13,157 nucleotides of DNA from Chryseobacterium sp. GTDB taxonomy: Bacteria > Bacteroidota > Bacteroidia > Flavobacteriales > Weeksellaceae. Each line of letters opens with the position of its first letter. The stretch's first letter is position 1. The notes under the pieces were generated by a model. That model worked only from the letters and a program-made list of their open reading frames with translations. It was not told the origin of the DNA and did not search any database. This document shows, piece after piece, positions 1-7,577 of the stretch. Both the position numbers and the translations under genes were made by a program. The stretch covers positions 1-13,157 of the forward strand of contig JAGNPP010000040.1 of assembly GCA_017989575.1 (NCBI GenBank), in the 5' to 3' direction.

Positions 1-1175
1 TGGATTCCAATGATAATTCTTACGATAACAACGTGCAGGAAAGCACGTCCGCAGATCCAACTCTACAATATTTAGGATTGTACACTTATGATGCGAATTA
101 CAAGGAATTGTTCAACGCATTCTATGCACAATTCAAAAGTAAAATCGGGAAAGTGGGTTACCAAGTTGGTTTGAGAAATGAACTTTCTCAAGTCACTGTG
201 GATTATCAAAACCTAGAAGGCTCCAACACGGTGGACAACAGAAGAAAGACTTACAACAATCTCTTCCCAAGTATCTTCTTGAGTTATGAGTTTTCCAAAG
301 ACAATCAATTGCTAGTCAACTATTCCAGAAGAATTGACCGACCAAGAGGTTTCTTCCTAATTCCAAACCCAAGCTACAGTGATAATCAAAATATCTTTGA
401 TGGAAATATCGATTTGAATCCTTCTTATGTAGATTCTTACGAAGTAGGTTACAGCATTTCCAAGAAGAAATTCACCATCAACCCAACACTTTATTACAGA
501 CATCAGGCAGATGACGTGAAAATGTTAGTTTACAACGAGAATGTTCCATTTAGAGATTCTGAAGGCATCTTGAGAGACCGAATTGTCTTCCACACAAAAC
601 CAATCAATTTGGGAACGGATGACAGATTTGGTTTGGATCTTAATTTCAATTGGGATGCAACAAGCTGGCTAAAATTTATGGGAAATGTGGATGTTTTTGG
701 ATATAATACGAAAGGAAGTACACTTTATCAAACCATAGATGAAAATGGAAATAATATCGAAGCGATTGCCAATTTCAAAGGAAAAGGTGTTTCTACAAGA
801 TCCAGGCTGACATCAACTTTCAAACTGGACAAAACTTTAAATTTCCAGATCCAAGGTTTCTACAGAGGTGGAACCAAAACGGAATATCAACATAGAAAAG
901 ACATGTACGCCATCAATTTTGGTGCTTCCAAAACCATCTGGAGTGGAAATGGAACTATTGCCTTCAACATTCAGGATGTTTTCAACACAAGAGCGATGCA
1001 GGCAACTACTTACACAGCGAACAGTACAAGAGATACGTATATGCAATGGCAACCAAGACAGTTCACGGTTTCTTTGACGTACAGATTCAAACAAGGCGAA
1101 AAAGTAGATCAACCGAAGCGTAAAAAAGACATCAACTCCAACGCAACGGGCGGTGATGAGCAAGGACCAATGTAA
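1..1175 (+). CDS. TonB-dependent receptor-like outer-membrane beta-barrel protein, C-terminal part (5' truncated by window edge)
   Basis: The frame is open from the first bases of the window (codons begin at base 3) to a TAA at 1173-1175, so about 390 C-terminal residues are visible and the start lies outside. The sequence is an alternation of amphipathic strands and polar loops, typical of an outer-membrane beta-barrel. It carries the pattern YSRRIDRPRGF...NP.YSDNQN...G N.DLNP.Y..SYEVGYS, which is characteristic of the Bacteroidota barrel family Pfam calls OMP_b-brl_3, found at the C-terminus of TonB-dependent receptor-like proteins. The last strand ends in SLTYRF, and a charged, probably periplasmic tail follows (KQGEKVDQPKRKKD to the stop). 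The plug domain and any carboxypeptidase-like N-terminal domain would be upstream and cannot be seen. The ligand cannot be predicted. It could be a siderophore or metal receptor or a peptide or glycan importer; no SusD partner lies downstream. Confidence 0.85.
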   Translation, partial: DSNDNSYDNNVQESTSADPTLQYLGLYTYDANYKELFNAFYAQFKSKIGKVGYQVGLRNELSQVTVDYQNLEGSNTVDNRRKTYNNLFPSIFLSYEFSKDNQLLVNYSRRIDRPRGFFLIPNPSYSDNQNIFDGNIDLNPSYVDSYEVGYSISKKKFTINPTLYYRHQADDVKMLVYNENVPFRDSEGILRDRIVFHTKPINLGTDDRFGLDLNFNWDATSWLKFMGNVDVFGYNTKGSTLYQTIDENGNNIEAIANFKGKGVSTRSRLTSTFKLDKTLNFQIQGFYRGGTKTEYQHRKDMYAINFGASKTIWSGNGTIAFNIQDVFNTRAMQATTYTANSTRDTYMQWQPRQFTVSLTYRFKQGEKVDQPKRKKDINSNATGGDEQGPM

Positions 1176-1200
1176 TAATTAGATCTCTATTATAAACTTA

Positions 1201-1230
1201 AAAATCCTGCAAAATAATTTGCAGGATTTT
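1201..1230 (+). terminator. Rho-independent terminator of the receptor gene
   Basis: A perfect 13-bp stem pairs 1201-1213 with 1218-1230 around a 4-nt loop, ATAA. The stem is AAAATCCTGCAAA, and the T-run of the right arm continues to 1232. It begins 26 bases after the receptor stop codon, the expected place for a plus-strand terminator. Confidence 0.85.
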
Positions 1231-1253
1231 TTGCATTAATAATAAAAACAAAA

Positions 1254-1284
1254 AATCCGTCTCGCTATAAAAACGAGACGGATT
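1254..1284 (-). terminator. Rho-independent terminator of the minus-strand export operon
   Basis: An 11-bp stem pairs AATCCGTCTCG (1254-1264) with its complement at 1274-1284 around a 9-nt loop. Read on the minus strand, the hairpin is followed by T6-G-T5 (A-rich on the plus strand at 1244-1255), which fits termination of transcripts coming from the membrane-fusion protein gene. It stands back to back with the receptor terminator at 1201-1230. Confidence 0.8.
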
Positions 1285-1315
1285 CTTTTAACAATTATAA
1301 TTTGATAAGGTCTAT

Positions 1316-2506
1316 CTACTTCTTCTGTTCTTTCAGCTCTTCTTTGTCTTTGTCCGATGGATTCCAAACTTTCACTTCCGCATTCTTGTCGATTCCGGAA
1401 AGGATTTGAACATTGATACCGTCACTTGAACCTAGCTTAACATAAACTTTCTTGAAGCTTCCATTTGGCTGTTTCACTTCTACAAAGGATTTGTTGTTGC
1501 CCTTTTCATATTGAATCAAGGACTCATCCAAAAGTAATGCATTTTTCTTAGAACTCAATAAGATTTCTCCATTTGCACTGAATCCAGCACGGATATATTC
1601 GCCCGTCTTATTGTAAACATCGCCTTCCACAGCAAATTTAATCGTTCCGCTTTCTTCCGTTCCTTTTGGCGCAATTAAGGTTAATTTACCCGGGAAAGAT
1701 TTATTTTGCAAAGCTCCGATTACAACACTCATATCCATTCCTTGTTTCAATTTTCCGGCTTGTGCTTCATCAATGTTACCTTTGAAAATCAATGAATTAA
1801 GATCTGCGATAGAACAAATCGTAGTTCCAGCGTTGAAAGAGTTAGCTTCGATCACCTGACTTCCGACTTTCACAGGAATTTCCAAAACCGTTCCGGCAGC
1901 TTTTGCACGAATCTGAGTGGTTGCCATACTTTGAAGTTCTGGCGTTGCTCCCGTTCTTACGATTTGCAATTGTTTTTGAGACGCATTCAGTTGTTGGACA
2001 GCCAATTTTTGCTGTTGAATTGTTGTCTCCAATTGCTGTTGCGCCGTGATGTATTCCTGTTTAGAAATCACACCTTGCTTGTACAACTTCGCCTGCATTT
2101 CGTATTGTTTCTGTTGATTTTGAACATTCACTTTTGCATTCGTCAATTGAATTTGAGAATTGCTGACCTGCATTGTTGCATTATTCACTTCCGTGATATT
2201 TGGGACGATTCTGATGGTTGCAATCAACTGTCCGGCTTGTACTTTGTCGCCTTCGTCCACATTGATTGTTTGGATGATACCGGCGATGTTTGGTTTGATT
2301 TCAATCTCTTCACGAGGTTCGATTTTTCCGGTTGCCATCACTTTGTCATCCAGATTTTTGATGCTTGGTTTTCTGGTAAGAAACACTTCGTTCTCAGCCG
2401 AATTGGATTTGATAAGATAACCGATTCCACCGATCACAGCAACTGCAAATAGTAATCCCAGAAATATGGAAATTGCTTTTTTGAATGTAAATTTCTTTTT
2501 TTCCAT
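1316..2506 (-). CDS. Periplasmic adaptor (membrane-fusion) subunit of MacAB-type tripartite efflux system
   Basis: This 396-aa protein has one N-terminal membrane anchor (about residues 10-32) after a lysine-rich cytoplasmic start, EKKKFTFKK. The first half of a barrel-sandwich (lipoyl-like) domain is at about 66-99, including IKPNIAGIIQTINVDEGDKV. A glutamine-rich alpha-helical hairpin, expected to be coiled coil, spans about 103-185. The second lipoyl half is at about 189-235 (IRAKAAGTVLEIPVKVGSQV), followed by a beta-barrel and membrane-proximal part to about 382 and a charged tail. This is the domain order of MacA/HlyD adaptors, which bridge the inner-membrane ABC pump to a TolC channel. 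It is last in the operon, 40 bases after the permease gene at 2547-3815. The ATG at 2504-2506 gives a normal anchor. Family assignment is strong; the substrate is unknown. Confidence 0.9.
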   Translation of the reverse strand: MEKKKFTFKKAISIFLGLLFAVAVIGGIGYLIKSNSAENEVFLTRKPSIKNLDDKVMATGKIEPREEIEIKPNIAGIIQTINVDEGDKVQAGQLIATIRIVPNITEVNNATMQVSNSQIQLTNAKVNVQNQQKQYEMQAKLYKQGVISKQEYITAQQQLETTIQQQKLAVQQLNASQKQLQIVRTGATPELQSMATTQIRAKAAGTVLEIPVKVGSQVIEANSFNAGTTICSIADLNSLIFKGNIDEAQAGKLKQGMDMSVVIGALQNKSFPGKLTLIAPKGTEESGTIKFAVEGDVYNKTGEYIRAGFSANGEILLSSKKNALLLDESLIQYEKGNNKSFVEVKQPNGSFKKVYVKLGSSDGINVQILSGIDKNAEVKVWNPSDKDKEELKEQKK

Positions 2507-2546
2507 TATATAGAAATATAGTTTATTATTAATTGTTAATTAGTAC

Positions 2547-3815
2547 TTATTCGCTTCTCAATGCTTCGATTGGTTTGATCTTCACTGCTCTTTGTGCCGG
2601 AATCAATCCGATAATCAGGCCTAGGAAAATCATAATTGCCATCGCTGAAAATACGTTGCCGTAATCTACCGTTGGATTGCTGAAAGGAAAAGCATCGTTG
2701 TTCATTGTCGCAATATTTAAAATTATCAAAAGGAAAATCCCCGACAAAAATCCTAATAATCCGGAAGACAATGTAATGACAACACTTTCCAGCAAAATCT
2801 GATTTCTCACTTCGGCTGGTTTTGCGCCCAATGCTCGTCTGATTCCAATTTCTTTTGTTCTTTCTTTTACAGTTATCAATAAAATATTTGAGATCGCGAT
2901 AACGCCTGCCAAAATCGTCAATGTCCCAACAGTAATGGTCAGCAACTGCATCCCAGTAAGGAATCCCGTCAATTTTTTGAATTCTTTTGCTAGATTGAAA
3001 CTTCCAAATGCATTGGTATCCTCTGGCGAAACGTGATTGATTTTTTTCAGTTCATCTTTCACTTTGGTTTCTACAATGGCGGCTTCTGCATTCGGCTTTC
3101 CAACAATCGCAAAGAAACCAACCTTATCACCTTCGTTGTACATCCCAGAATAAGTCGAAAACGGAATGTAAGCAGATTGATCATTCTCCATTCCGCCACC
3201 TCTTGGAACCCGAAAAACACCTATGACATTGAAAAATATGCCTTTCAAATTGACTGATTTTCCAATTGGATTTTCATTTTTCTTGGCATCGAAAAGATTT
3301 TTATAAATCTCCTCTCCTATCACAATCACATTCTTTTTGGACTGGATATCGGCATCATTGATATATCTTCCAAACAATAATTTCTTCTTGGAAATCTGAT
3401 TACCAACCGGAAAATCCCCCGTAATCATATAAGTATTTTTCTTTCCGTTTCGGGAAATCTGCTCACCTGGCGTTCCAAAATTTCCTCTCACACTCTGCGG
3501 CGATATATAATCAACTTCCGGGATTTTCTTCGTGATGTATTCTATATCTTTTAGGTGAAGATCCATTTTTCTGCCTTTCGCAAAACCTTCGTAAGGAATA
3601 TTGGTATTCTGTGGCCAAAGGAAAATCGAGTTGGTTGCAAAGCCGGAAAACAATTTGTTGAATCCATTTTCCATTCCTTTTGCCGCACCCAGCAGACTCA
3701 CATACAAAAACATACCCCAACCCACGCCTATCATCGTAAGAAACGTTCTGAGCTTATTGTTCCGAAGGGAATAATAAATCTCCTGCCAAGTATCTCTTTT
3801 GAAAAGTATATTCAC
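2547..3815 (-). CDS. MacB/FtsX-type ABC transporter permease (second paralogue)
   Basis: This 422-aa inner-membrane protein has the MacB/LolC/E topology. The first membrane helix is at about 24-44. A large periplasmic MacB_PCD-like domain spans about 50-285. Three helices follow at about 291-315, 341-367 and 391-413, making the FtsX domain. The cytosolic turn KERTKEIGIRRALGAKP (317-333) is the conserved segment that contacts the ATPase, and the protein ends in the family's usual KIKPIEALRSE. There is no fused ATP-binding domain, unlike true MacB, so it must use the separate ATPase encoded at 5264-5965. The start chosen is a GTG at 3813-3815, because the alignment with the neighbouring paralogue (RDTWQEI versus DRWQEIF) begins a few residues later and no ATG lies in a better place. 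It is a diverged duplicate of the 3910-5139 product, so the two probably form a heterodimer. Confidence 0.9.
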   Translation of the reverse strand: MNILFKRDTWQEIYYSLRNNKLRTFLTMIGVGWGMFLYVSLLGAAKGMENGFNKLFSGFATNSIFLWPQNTNIPYEGFAKGRKMDLHLKDIEYITKKIPEVDYISPQSVRGNFGTPGEQISRNGKKNTYMITGDFPVGNQISKKKLLFGRYINDADIQSKKNVIVIGEEIYKNLFDAKKNENPIGKSVNLKGIFFNVIGVFRVPRGGGMENDQSAYIPFSTYSGMYNEGDKVGFFAIVGKPNAEAAIVETKVKDELKKINHVSPEDTNAFGSFNLAKEFKKLTGFLTGMQLLTITVGTLTILAGVIAISNILLITVKERTKEIGIRRALGAKPAEVRNQILLESVVITLSSGLLGFLSGIFLLIILNIATMNNDAFPFSNPTVDYGNVFSAMAIMIFLGLIIGLIPAQRAVKIKPIEALRSE

Positions 3816-3830
3816 TTTTTTGTTTATAAA

Positions 3831-3858
3831 TGATTAATGATGATTGATAAATGATTTA
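3831..3858. repeat. Four degenerate tandem heptamers, TGATNNN
   Basis: The gap between the two permease genes carries four consecutive 7-mers: TGATTAA, TGATGAT, TGATAAA and TGATTTA. A further related unit, TTATAAA (3824-3830), adjoins them. The tract ends 15 bases upstream of the GTG start at 3815, so on the transcribed strand it reads as NNNATCA repeated in the leader of that gene. The fixed 7-base period is seen directly; any function is inference. Confidence 0.6.
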
Positions 3859-3909
3859 TACAATATTTCCAAGCTTTCTCGAATTCTCCCCACTCTCAAA
3901 CGCTATGGC

Positions 3910-5139
3910 TTAATCTGTTCTTAGTGCTTCAATCGGTTTTATTTTCGAAGCCTTATAAGCCGGAACAAATCCTGCAATCGCGCCAGAAAACACAAGACAG
4001 AAAAATGCTGCCGCAATCAATCCCCAGCCTACGGACGGTTCTGTGATGAAGTATTCTTCCAGATTATTTCCAATTAGTTTTAAAGTCAAAACGCCCAATC
4101 CCACGCCTATAATTCCAGAAATTACGGTTATCACAATACTTTCCTGTAAAATCAAGGCGACAATTCCGGCTGGTTTTGCACCAATTGCTTTCCGAACACC
4201 AATTTCTTTCGTTCTTTCTTTGATGATGTAAACCATGATGTTACTAATTCCAATGATTCCTGCCAACAAAGTCCCAAGCCCGATAAATCCTACAACTATG
4301 GTAATCACAAACAAGAAAGCAAATGAATCCTGTGTGTTTTTCGCATTATTATTAATCCTGATTCCTTGTTGATCTTCTGGAGAAATTTGGTGTCTTGCTC
4401 TGATGTTTTTTTCCAATTGATCGCCGTATTTTACACCTTCTTCCGGTGTCATATTGGGATTGTAAGAAAGCATTACCGTGCTGATTGTATCAGAACTTTT
4501 TTTCATCTGTTGAAGTGTAGAAAGCGGAACAGAGATATGCCGCTCGTCCCAATCTCCACCCGGATCTGAGAAAACACCAACCACTTTGAACATCGTTCCA
4601 TTGATTTCCAAATCTTTCCCAATCGGATTTCCATCTCTTATCAAATCGCGCCAAACCATTCTTCCGATGGAGGCAACGTTTTGTTTCAGTTCGTTATCTC
4701 GTTCATTGATGTATCTACCATCAATCATCGTTCTGTTTTCGAGAAATTTCTCATCTCCCAAAACACCATTGATTTGGTATCCTCCACTTTCCTTACCATA
4801 TTTTACGGTAAGACTGGTTTGGTATCTAGGTGACGCATATTCTAATTTTCCCTCACTTTCTTTGACAATGGCATCGAAATCATCATTGTTAAAAGTAATG
4901 GTTCTGTCCGATTGTAACCCTGCGTAAGGAATTGTGGTTTTGCCAGCCCAGATCATAATCAGATTGGTCGCATCTCTCGTGAAAGCTTTCGCAAATGAAT
5001 TATTAAGACCATTTCCAATTCCAAATAAAACAATGAAAATGAAAAGCCCCAGTGCAACCGTAAAACCAGAAAGTACCGTCCGCAATACATTACTGCGAAT
5101 GGAACTAAATATCTCTTGCCAGCGGTCTAAATCAAACAT
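3910..5139 (-). CDS. MacB/FtsX-type ABC transporter permease (first paralogue)
   Basis: This 409-aa protein has the same layout as its downstream paralogue: a short cytoplasmic start (FDLDRWQEIFSSIRSN), a first helix at about 22-44, a periplasmic MacB_PCD-like domain to about 275, and a C-terminal FtsX domain of three helices. The ATPase-contacting segment KERTKEIGVRKAIGAKP follows the second helix, and the protein ends in KIKPIEALRTD. As in the paralogue, there is no nucleotide-binding domain of its own. The ATG at 5137-5139 is the natural start. The gene lies 124 bases downstream of the ATPase gene and 94 bases upstream of the second permease, gaps that are wide for an operon and that carry heptamer repeats. 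One ATPase with two different permeases resembles LolCDE-like heteromeric architecture. However, the adaptor and TolC partner point to efflux rather than lipoprotein release. Confidence 0.9.
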   Translation of the reverse strand: MFDLDRWQEIFSSIRSNVLRTVLSGFTVALGLFIFIVLFGIGNGLNNSFAKAFTRDATNLIMIWAGKTTIPYAGLQSDRTITFNNDDFDAIVKESEGKLEYASPRYQTSLTVKYGKESGGYQINGVLGDEKFLENRTMIDGRYINERDNELKQNVASIGRMVWRDLIRDGNPIGKDLEINGTMFKVVGVFSDPGGDWDERHISVPLSTLQQMKKSSDTISTVMLSYNPNMTPEEGVKYGDQLEKNIRARHQISPEDQQGIRINNNAKNTQDSFAFLFVITIVVGFIGLGTLLAGIIGISNIMVYIIKERTKEIGVRKAIGAKPAGIVALILQESIVITVISGIIGVGLGVLTLKLIGNNLEEYFITEPSVGWGLIAAAFFCLVFSGAIAGFVPAYKASKIKPIEALRTD

Positions 5140-5152
5140 ATTTTTTAGGTTG

Positions 5153-5180
5153 GAAGCTAGAAGCAGGAAGTTAGAAGTTT
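5153..5180. repeat. Four degenerate tandem heptamers, GAAGNNN
   Basis: Four consecutive 7-mers share GAAG at the same phase: GAAGCTA, GAAGCAG, GAAGTTA and GAAGTTT. The tract ends 13 bases upstream of the ATG at 5139, so on the transcribed strand it reads NNNCTTC four times in the leader of the first permease gene. The rest of the 124-base gap (5181-5263) is A/T-rich with nothing else I can call. Confidence 0.6.
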
Positions 5181-5263
5181 CCCGCTTGTCGCATTATTTT
5201 TATTTCGTAATCTCTTAATTTTCAATTTTTAAACTTTCATTATCCTACTTCCATCGTCCAGTT

Positions 5264-5965
5264 TTAAAGTACTATTTGCTTAATGAATTCATCACTTTCT
5301 ATTCTGCCGTCTTTCAGGACAACGTTTCTTTTGGTTTGCGCCGCAACATCATTTTCGTGAGTTACAACGACGATTGTTTTTCCTTCGTTGTTGATTTCCT
5401 GAAGTAATTTCATAATATCGTGAGTCGTTTTGGAATCCAACGCTCCGGTTGGTTCATCAGCAAGGATTAATTTCGGTTCTGAGATTAACGCTCTTGCAAT
5501 GGCAACCCTTTGTTTTTGTCCTCCGGAAAGCTCGCTTGGAAGATGTTCTGCCCATTCTCTCAATCCTACTTTTTCCAAATATTCAAGAGCTTTTTGGGTT
5601 CTTTCTTTTCGGGAAACATTTTGATAATATAGCGGAAGCGCCACATTTTCCAGCGCTGTTTTATAATTAATCAAATTGAATGATTGAAAAATAAACCCTA
5701 TGAAACGGCTTCTATATTCCGCCGCTTTTACTTCTGTAAGATGTTTGATAGGAAATCCATCAAGCTCGTAGATTCCGTTATCAGCCTCATCCAAGATTCC
5801 AATAATATTAAGCAAAGTTGATTTTCCGGAACCGGAACTTCCCATAATAGAAACAAACTCACCTTGATTGATATTAAGATTAATACCTTTCAGCACGTGA
5901 AGTTTGCTCTTACCTGTATCGTAAGATTTGTTGACATCTTCTATTTTCAGAATCGGGTGAGACAT
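5264..5965 (-). CDS. ABC transporter ATP-binding protein, MacB/LolD family
   Basis: This 233-aa stand-alone nucleotide-binding protein hydrolyses ATP to drive the two permeases encoded downstream. All motifs are intact: Walker A GSSGSGKST (42-50), Q-loop Q94 in FQSFNL, signature LSGGQ (146-150), Walker B LILADE (166-171), D-loop GALD (174-177) and switch histidine H203 in VVTHE. The spacing and the EPTGALD sequence are typical of the LolD/MacB/FtsE group. It is the promoter-proximal gene of the minus-strand operon and diverges from the TolC-type gene with 160 bases between the two starts. The start ATG at 5963-5965 gives the expected short lead (MSHPILKIEDVNKSY). No activity-destroying change is visible. 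Confidence 0.95.
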   Translation of the reverse strand: MSHPILKIEDVNKSYDTGKSKLHVLKGINLNINQGEFVSIMGSSGSGKSTLLNIIGILDEADNGIYELDGFPIKHLTEVKAAEYRSRFIGFIFQSFNLINYKTALENVALPLYYQNVSRKERTQKALEYLEKVGLREWAEHLPSELSGGQKQRVAIARALISEPKLILADEPTGALDSKTTHDIMKLLQEINNEGKTIVVVTHENDVAAQTKRNVVLKDGRIESDEFIKQIVL

Positions 5966-6125
5966 TGTCTGGATTTTACATATAAGTAAATCCGAATAAG
6001 GAATTGTTACAATTTGAGAAAAAATAATTTGTGATTTTTTTAATGAATCAAGATTTAAAAAAAATTTAATTACTGGCGTAACATTTTTACAATTCCGAAG
6101 TCTTATTGTATATAATTTTTCTTTT
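5966..6125. promoter_or_regulatory. Divergent promoter region between export operon and TolC-type gene
   Basis: This 160-base A/T-rich spacer must hold the promoters of both directions. On the minus strand, a TTG (6010-6012) and a weak -7 box, TACTTATA (5981-5988), are 21 bases apart, close to the Bacteroidota TTTG/TAnnTTTG arrangement. On the plus strand, TAATTTTT (6113-6120) matches the -7 consensus except for the last base and lies only 5 bases before the tolC-like ATG; no clear -33 element precedes it. No operator-like palindrome was found. The individual boxes are tentative; the region as a promoter region is close to certain by position. Confidence 0.45.
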
Positions 6126-7472
6126 ATGCTTAAAAAAGTTTTTTGTATTTCGCTTTTGTCTATCGGAGTTTTGGGATTTTCTCAGAAAAAATGGACAATC
6201 CAGGAATGTGTGGATTATGCCATTAAAAACAACTTGCAAATCCAAGCGCAGGCTTACAACAAAGATGTGCAGACAAAAAATCTGGAAATGGCAAAGAGAG
6301 AATATTTGCCTGGTGTTTCCGGGACGATTTCTAACTCAGCTAGTTTTGGAAATTCGCAGTTTGTGAATACGAGTGTTAGAAATGATAATTTCAATAATAA
6401 TGCGAATGTTGGAGCCAATATTTTGGTTTACAACAATGGAAGGCTTGAGAAAACGATTCGTAAAACAGGTTTCGATTTAGATGCAAGTTTGCAGGATATC
6501 GAAACCATTAAAAATAATATTTCGCTCCAAATCGCACAGCAATATCTCAACGTAATGTTGAACAGAGAAATCAAAAAAATCTCTGAAAGTGCTATGGAAA
6601 ATGCTCAGAAATTATATGACCGAGCCAAAATAACGACAGACGTGGGCACCACAGCTCAGACGGTTTTAGCAGAAGCAACAGCATCATTAGCAAGAGAAAA
6701 ACAGAATGTGAAAACAGCTCAAATCAATGTTGACAAAGCATTGTTTGCAATGGCTCAGCTTCTTCAGCTTCAGGATTATAAAACATTTGATGTGGTAGAT
6801 ATTCCAGTCCCAGATGAATTGACGCCTCAAACCGAATCTGTGGAAGAAGTTCTTAATATTGCTTACACTTCTCAACCTATCGTGAAAGCGGCAGAAATAA
6901 GAATAAAAGCGGCAGAAGCTCAAACCGAAGTCGTAAAAACTAATTTTTACCCAACGATTTCTGCAACCGCTGGAATTGGAAGTTTTTACAACAACCGACT
7001 GAACACCAACAACATCAGCGGAACACCACAACTTTACATCAAGGAACATAGTTTTGCGGATCAATACAGAGAAAACTTTGGTCAGCAACTAAGTTTGTCT
7101 GCAAACATTCCAATTTTCAACAAAGGAATTACAAAACTGCAGGTGGAGCAAACGAAAATCAATGAAGTGATTGCGAAGAATAATTTGGAACAACAAAAGT
7201 TCCAGTTGAAGCAGGATATTCAGCAAGCTCAGTTCAATGCTGATTCTAATTATGAAATCTATGTTGCGGCGATAGAAGCTGAAAAAAGCACGAGATTGGC
7301 TTTGGATTTTGCAGAGAAAAGTTATGAAGCTGGACGTTCCACCATTTATGACGTGACGATTGCGAGAAACAATTATGCTAATGCGCAAGGTTCTGTAGCT
7401 CAAGCGAAATATAATTATCTGTTCAGTATCAAGGTTCTGGATTTCTACGCTGGACGTGGGATTACGCTTTAG
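6126..7472 (+). CDS. TolC-family outer-membrane efflux channel
   Basis: This 448-aa precursor has a signal peptide, MLKKVFCISLLSIGVLGFSQ, cut after about residue 18-20. The mature start KKWTIQECVDYAIKNN is the standard opening of Bacteroidota TolC-family proteins. Two outer_membrane efflux-protein repeats follow. Each consists of long heptad-like helices (for example residues about 36-60 and 125-190 in the first half, 240-265 and 345-440 in the second) broken by a beta-strand segment that would lie in the membrane (VGANILVYNNGRL at about 94-106 and LSANIPIFNKG at about 326-336). The protein would form the trimeric outer-membrane duct for the adaptor and ABC pump encoded divergently at 1316-5965. 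It has its own terminator at 7496-7526. Whether it serves only this pump is unknown. Confidence 0.92.
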   Translation: MLKKVFCISLLSIGVLGFSQKKWTIQECVDYAIKNNLQIQAQAYNKDVQTKNLEMAKREYLPGVSGTISNSASFGNSQFVNTSVRNDNFNNNANVGANILVYNNGRLEKTIRKTGFDLDASLQDIETIKNNISLQIAQQYLNVMLNREIKKISESAMENAQKLYDRAKITTDVGTTAQTVLAEATASLAREKQNVKTAQINVDKALFAMAQLLQLQDYKTFDVVDIPVPDELTPQTESVEEVLNIAYTSQPIVKAAEIRIKAAEAQTEVVKTNFYPTISATAGIGSFYNNRLNTNNISGTPQLYIKEHSFADQYRENFGQQLSLSANIPIFNKGITKLQVEQTKINEVIAKNNLEQQKFQLKQDIQQAQFNADSNYEIYVAAIEAEKSTRLALDFAEKSYEAGRSTIYDVTIARNNYANAQGSVAQAKYNYLFSIKVLDFYAGRGITL

Positions 7473-7495
7473 AATCTAATCAATTGATAAAATCC

Positions 7496-7526
7496 AAAAG
7501 TCGCAAAGTCAATCTTTGCGACTTTT
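7496..7526 (+). terminator. Rho-independent terminator of the TolC-type gene
   Basis: A perfect 13-bp stem pairs AAAAGTCGCAAAG (7496-7508) with 7514-7526 around the loop TCAAT. The T-run extends to 7529. It begins 24 bases after the stop codon at 7472. Confidence 0.88.
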
Positions 7527-7565
7527 TTTATGTGGAATTAGCATCTTCAATACTTCAAATTTCCT

Positions 7566-7573
7566 TATCTTTG
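7566..7573 (+). promoter_or_regulatory. Bacteroidota -7 promoter box for the Nudix gene
   Basis: TATCTTTG is an exact match to the Bacteroidota -7 consensus TAnnTTTG. It ends only 4 bases before the ATG at 7578, which places the transcript start at or within a few bases of the start codon. No good -33 TTG is found at the usual spacing; the nearest candidate is TTC at 7546-7548, 17 bases away. Confidence 0.5.
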
Positions 7574-7577
7574 AGAT

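Noticed and set aside
2520..2545. TTAATTG/TTAATTA as another heptamer repeat upstream of the adaptor gene
   Set aside because: Only two units are present in very A/T-rich DNA, and chance is a sufficient explanation.
3831..3858. Heptamer tracts as a CRISPR array
   Set aside because: The units are 7 bases with no spacers, and no cas gene is present.
2547..5965. LolCDE lipoprotein-release system as the identity of the ABC genes
   Set aside because: The co-transcribed HlyD/MacA-type adaptor and the divergent TolC-type channel fit export across both membranes better; LolCDE uses neither.
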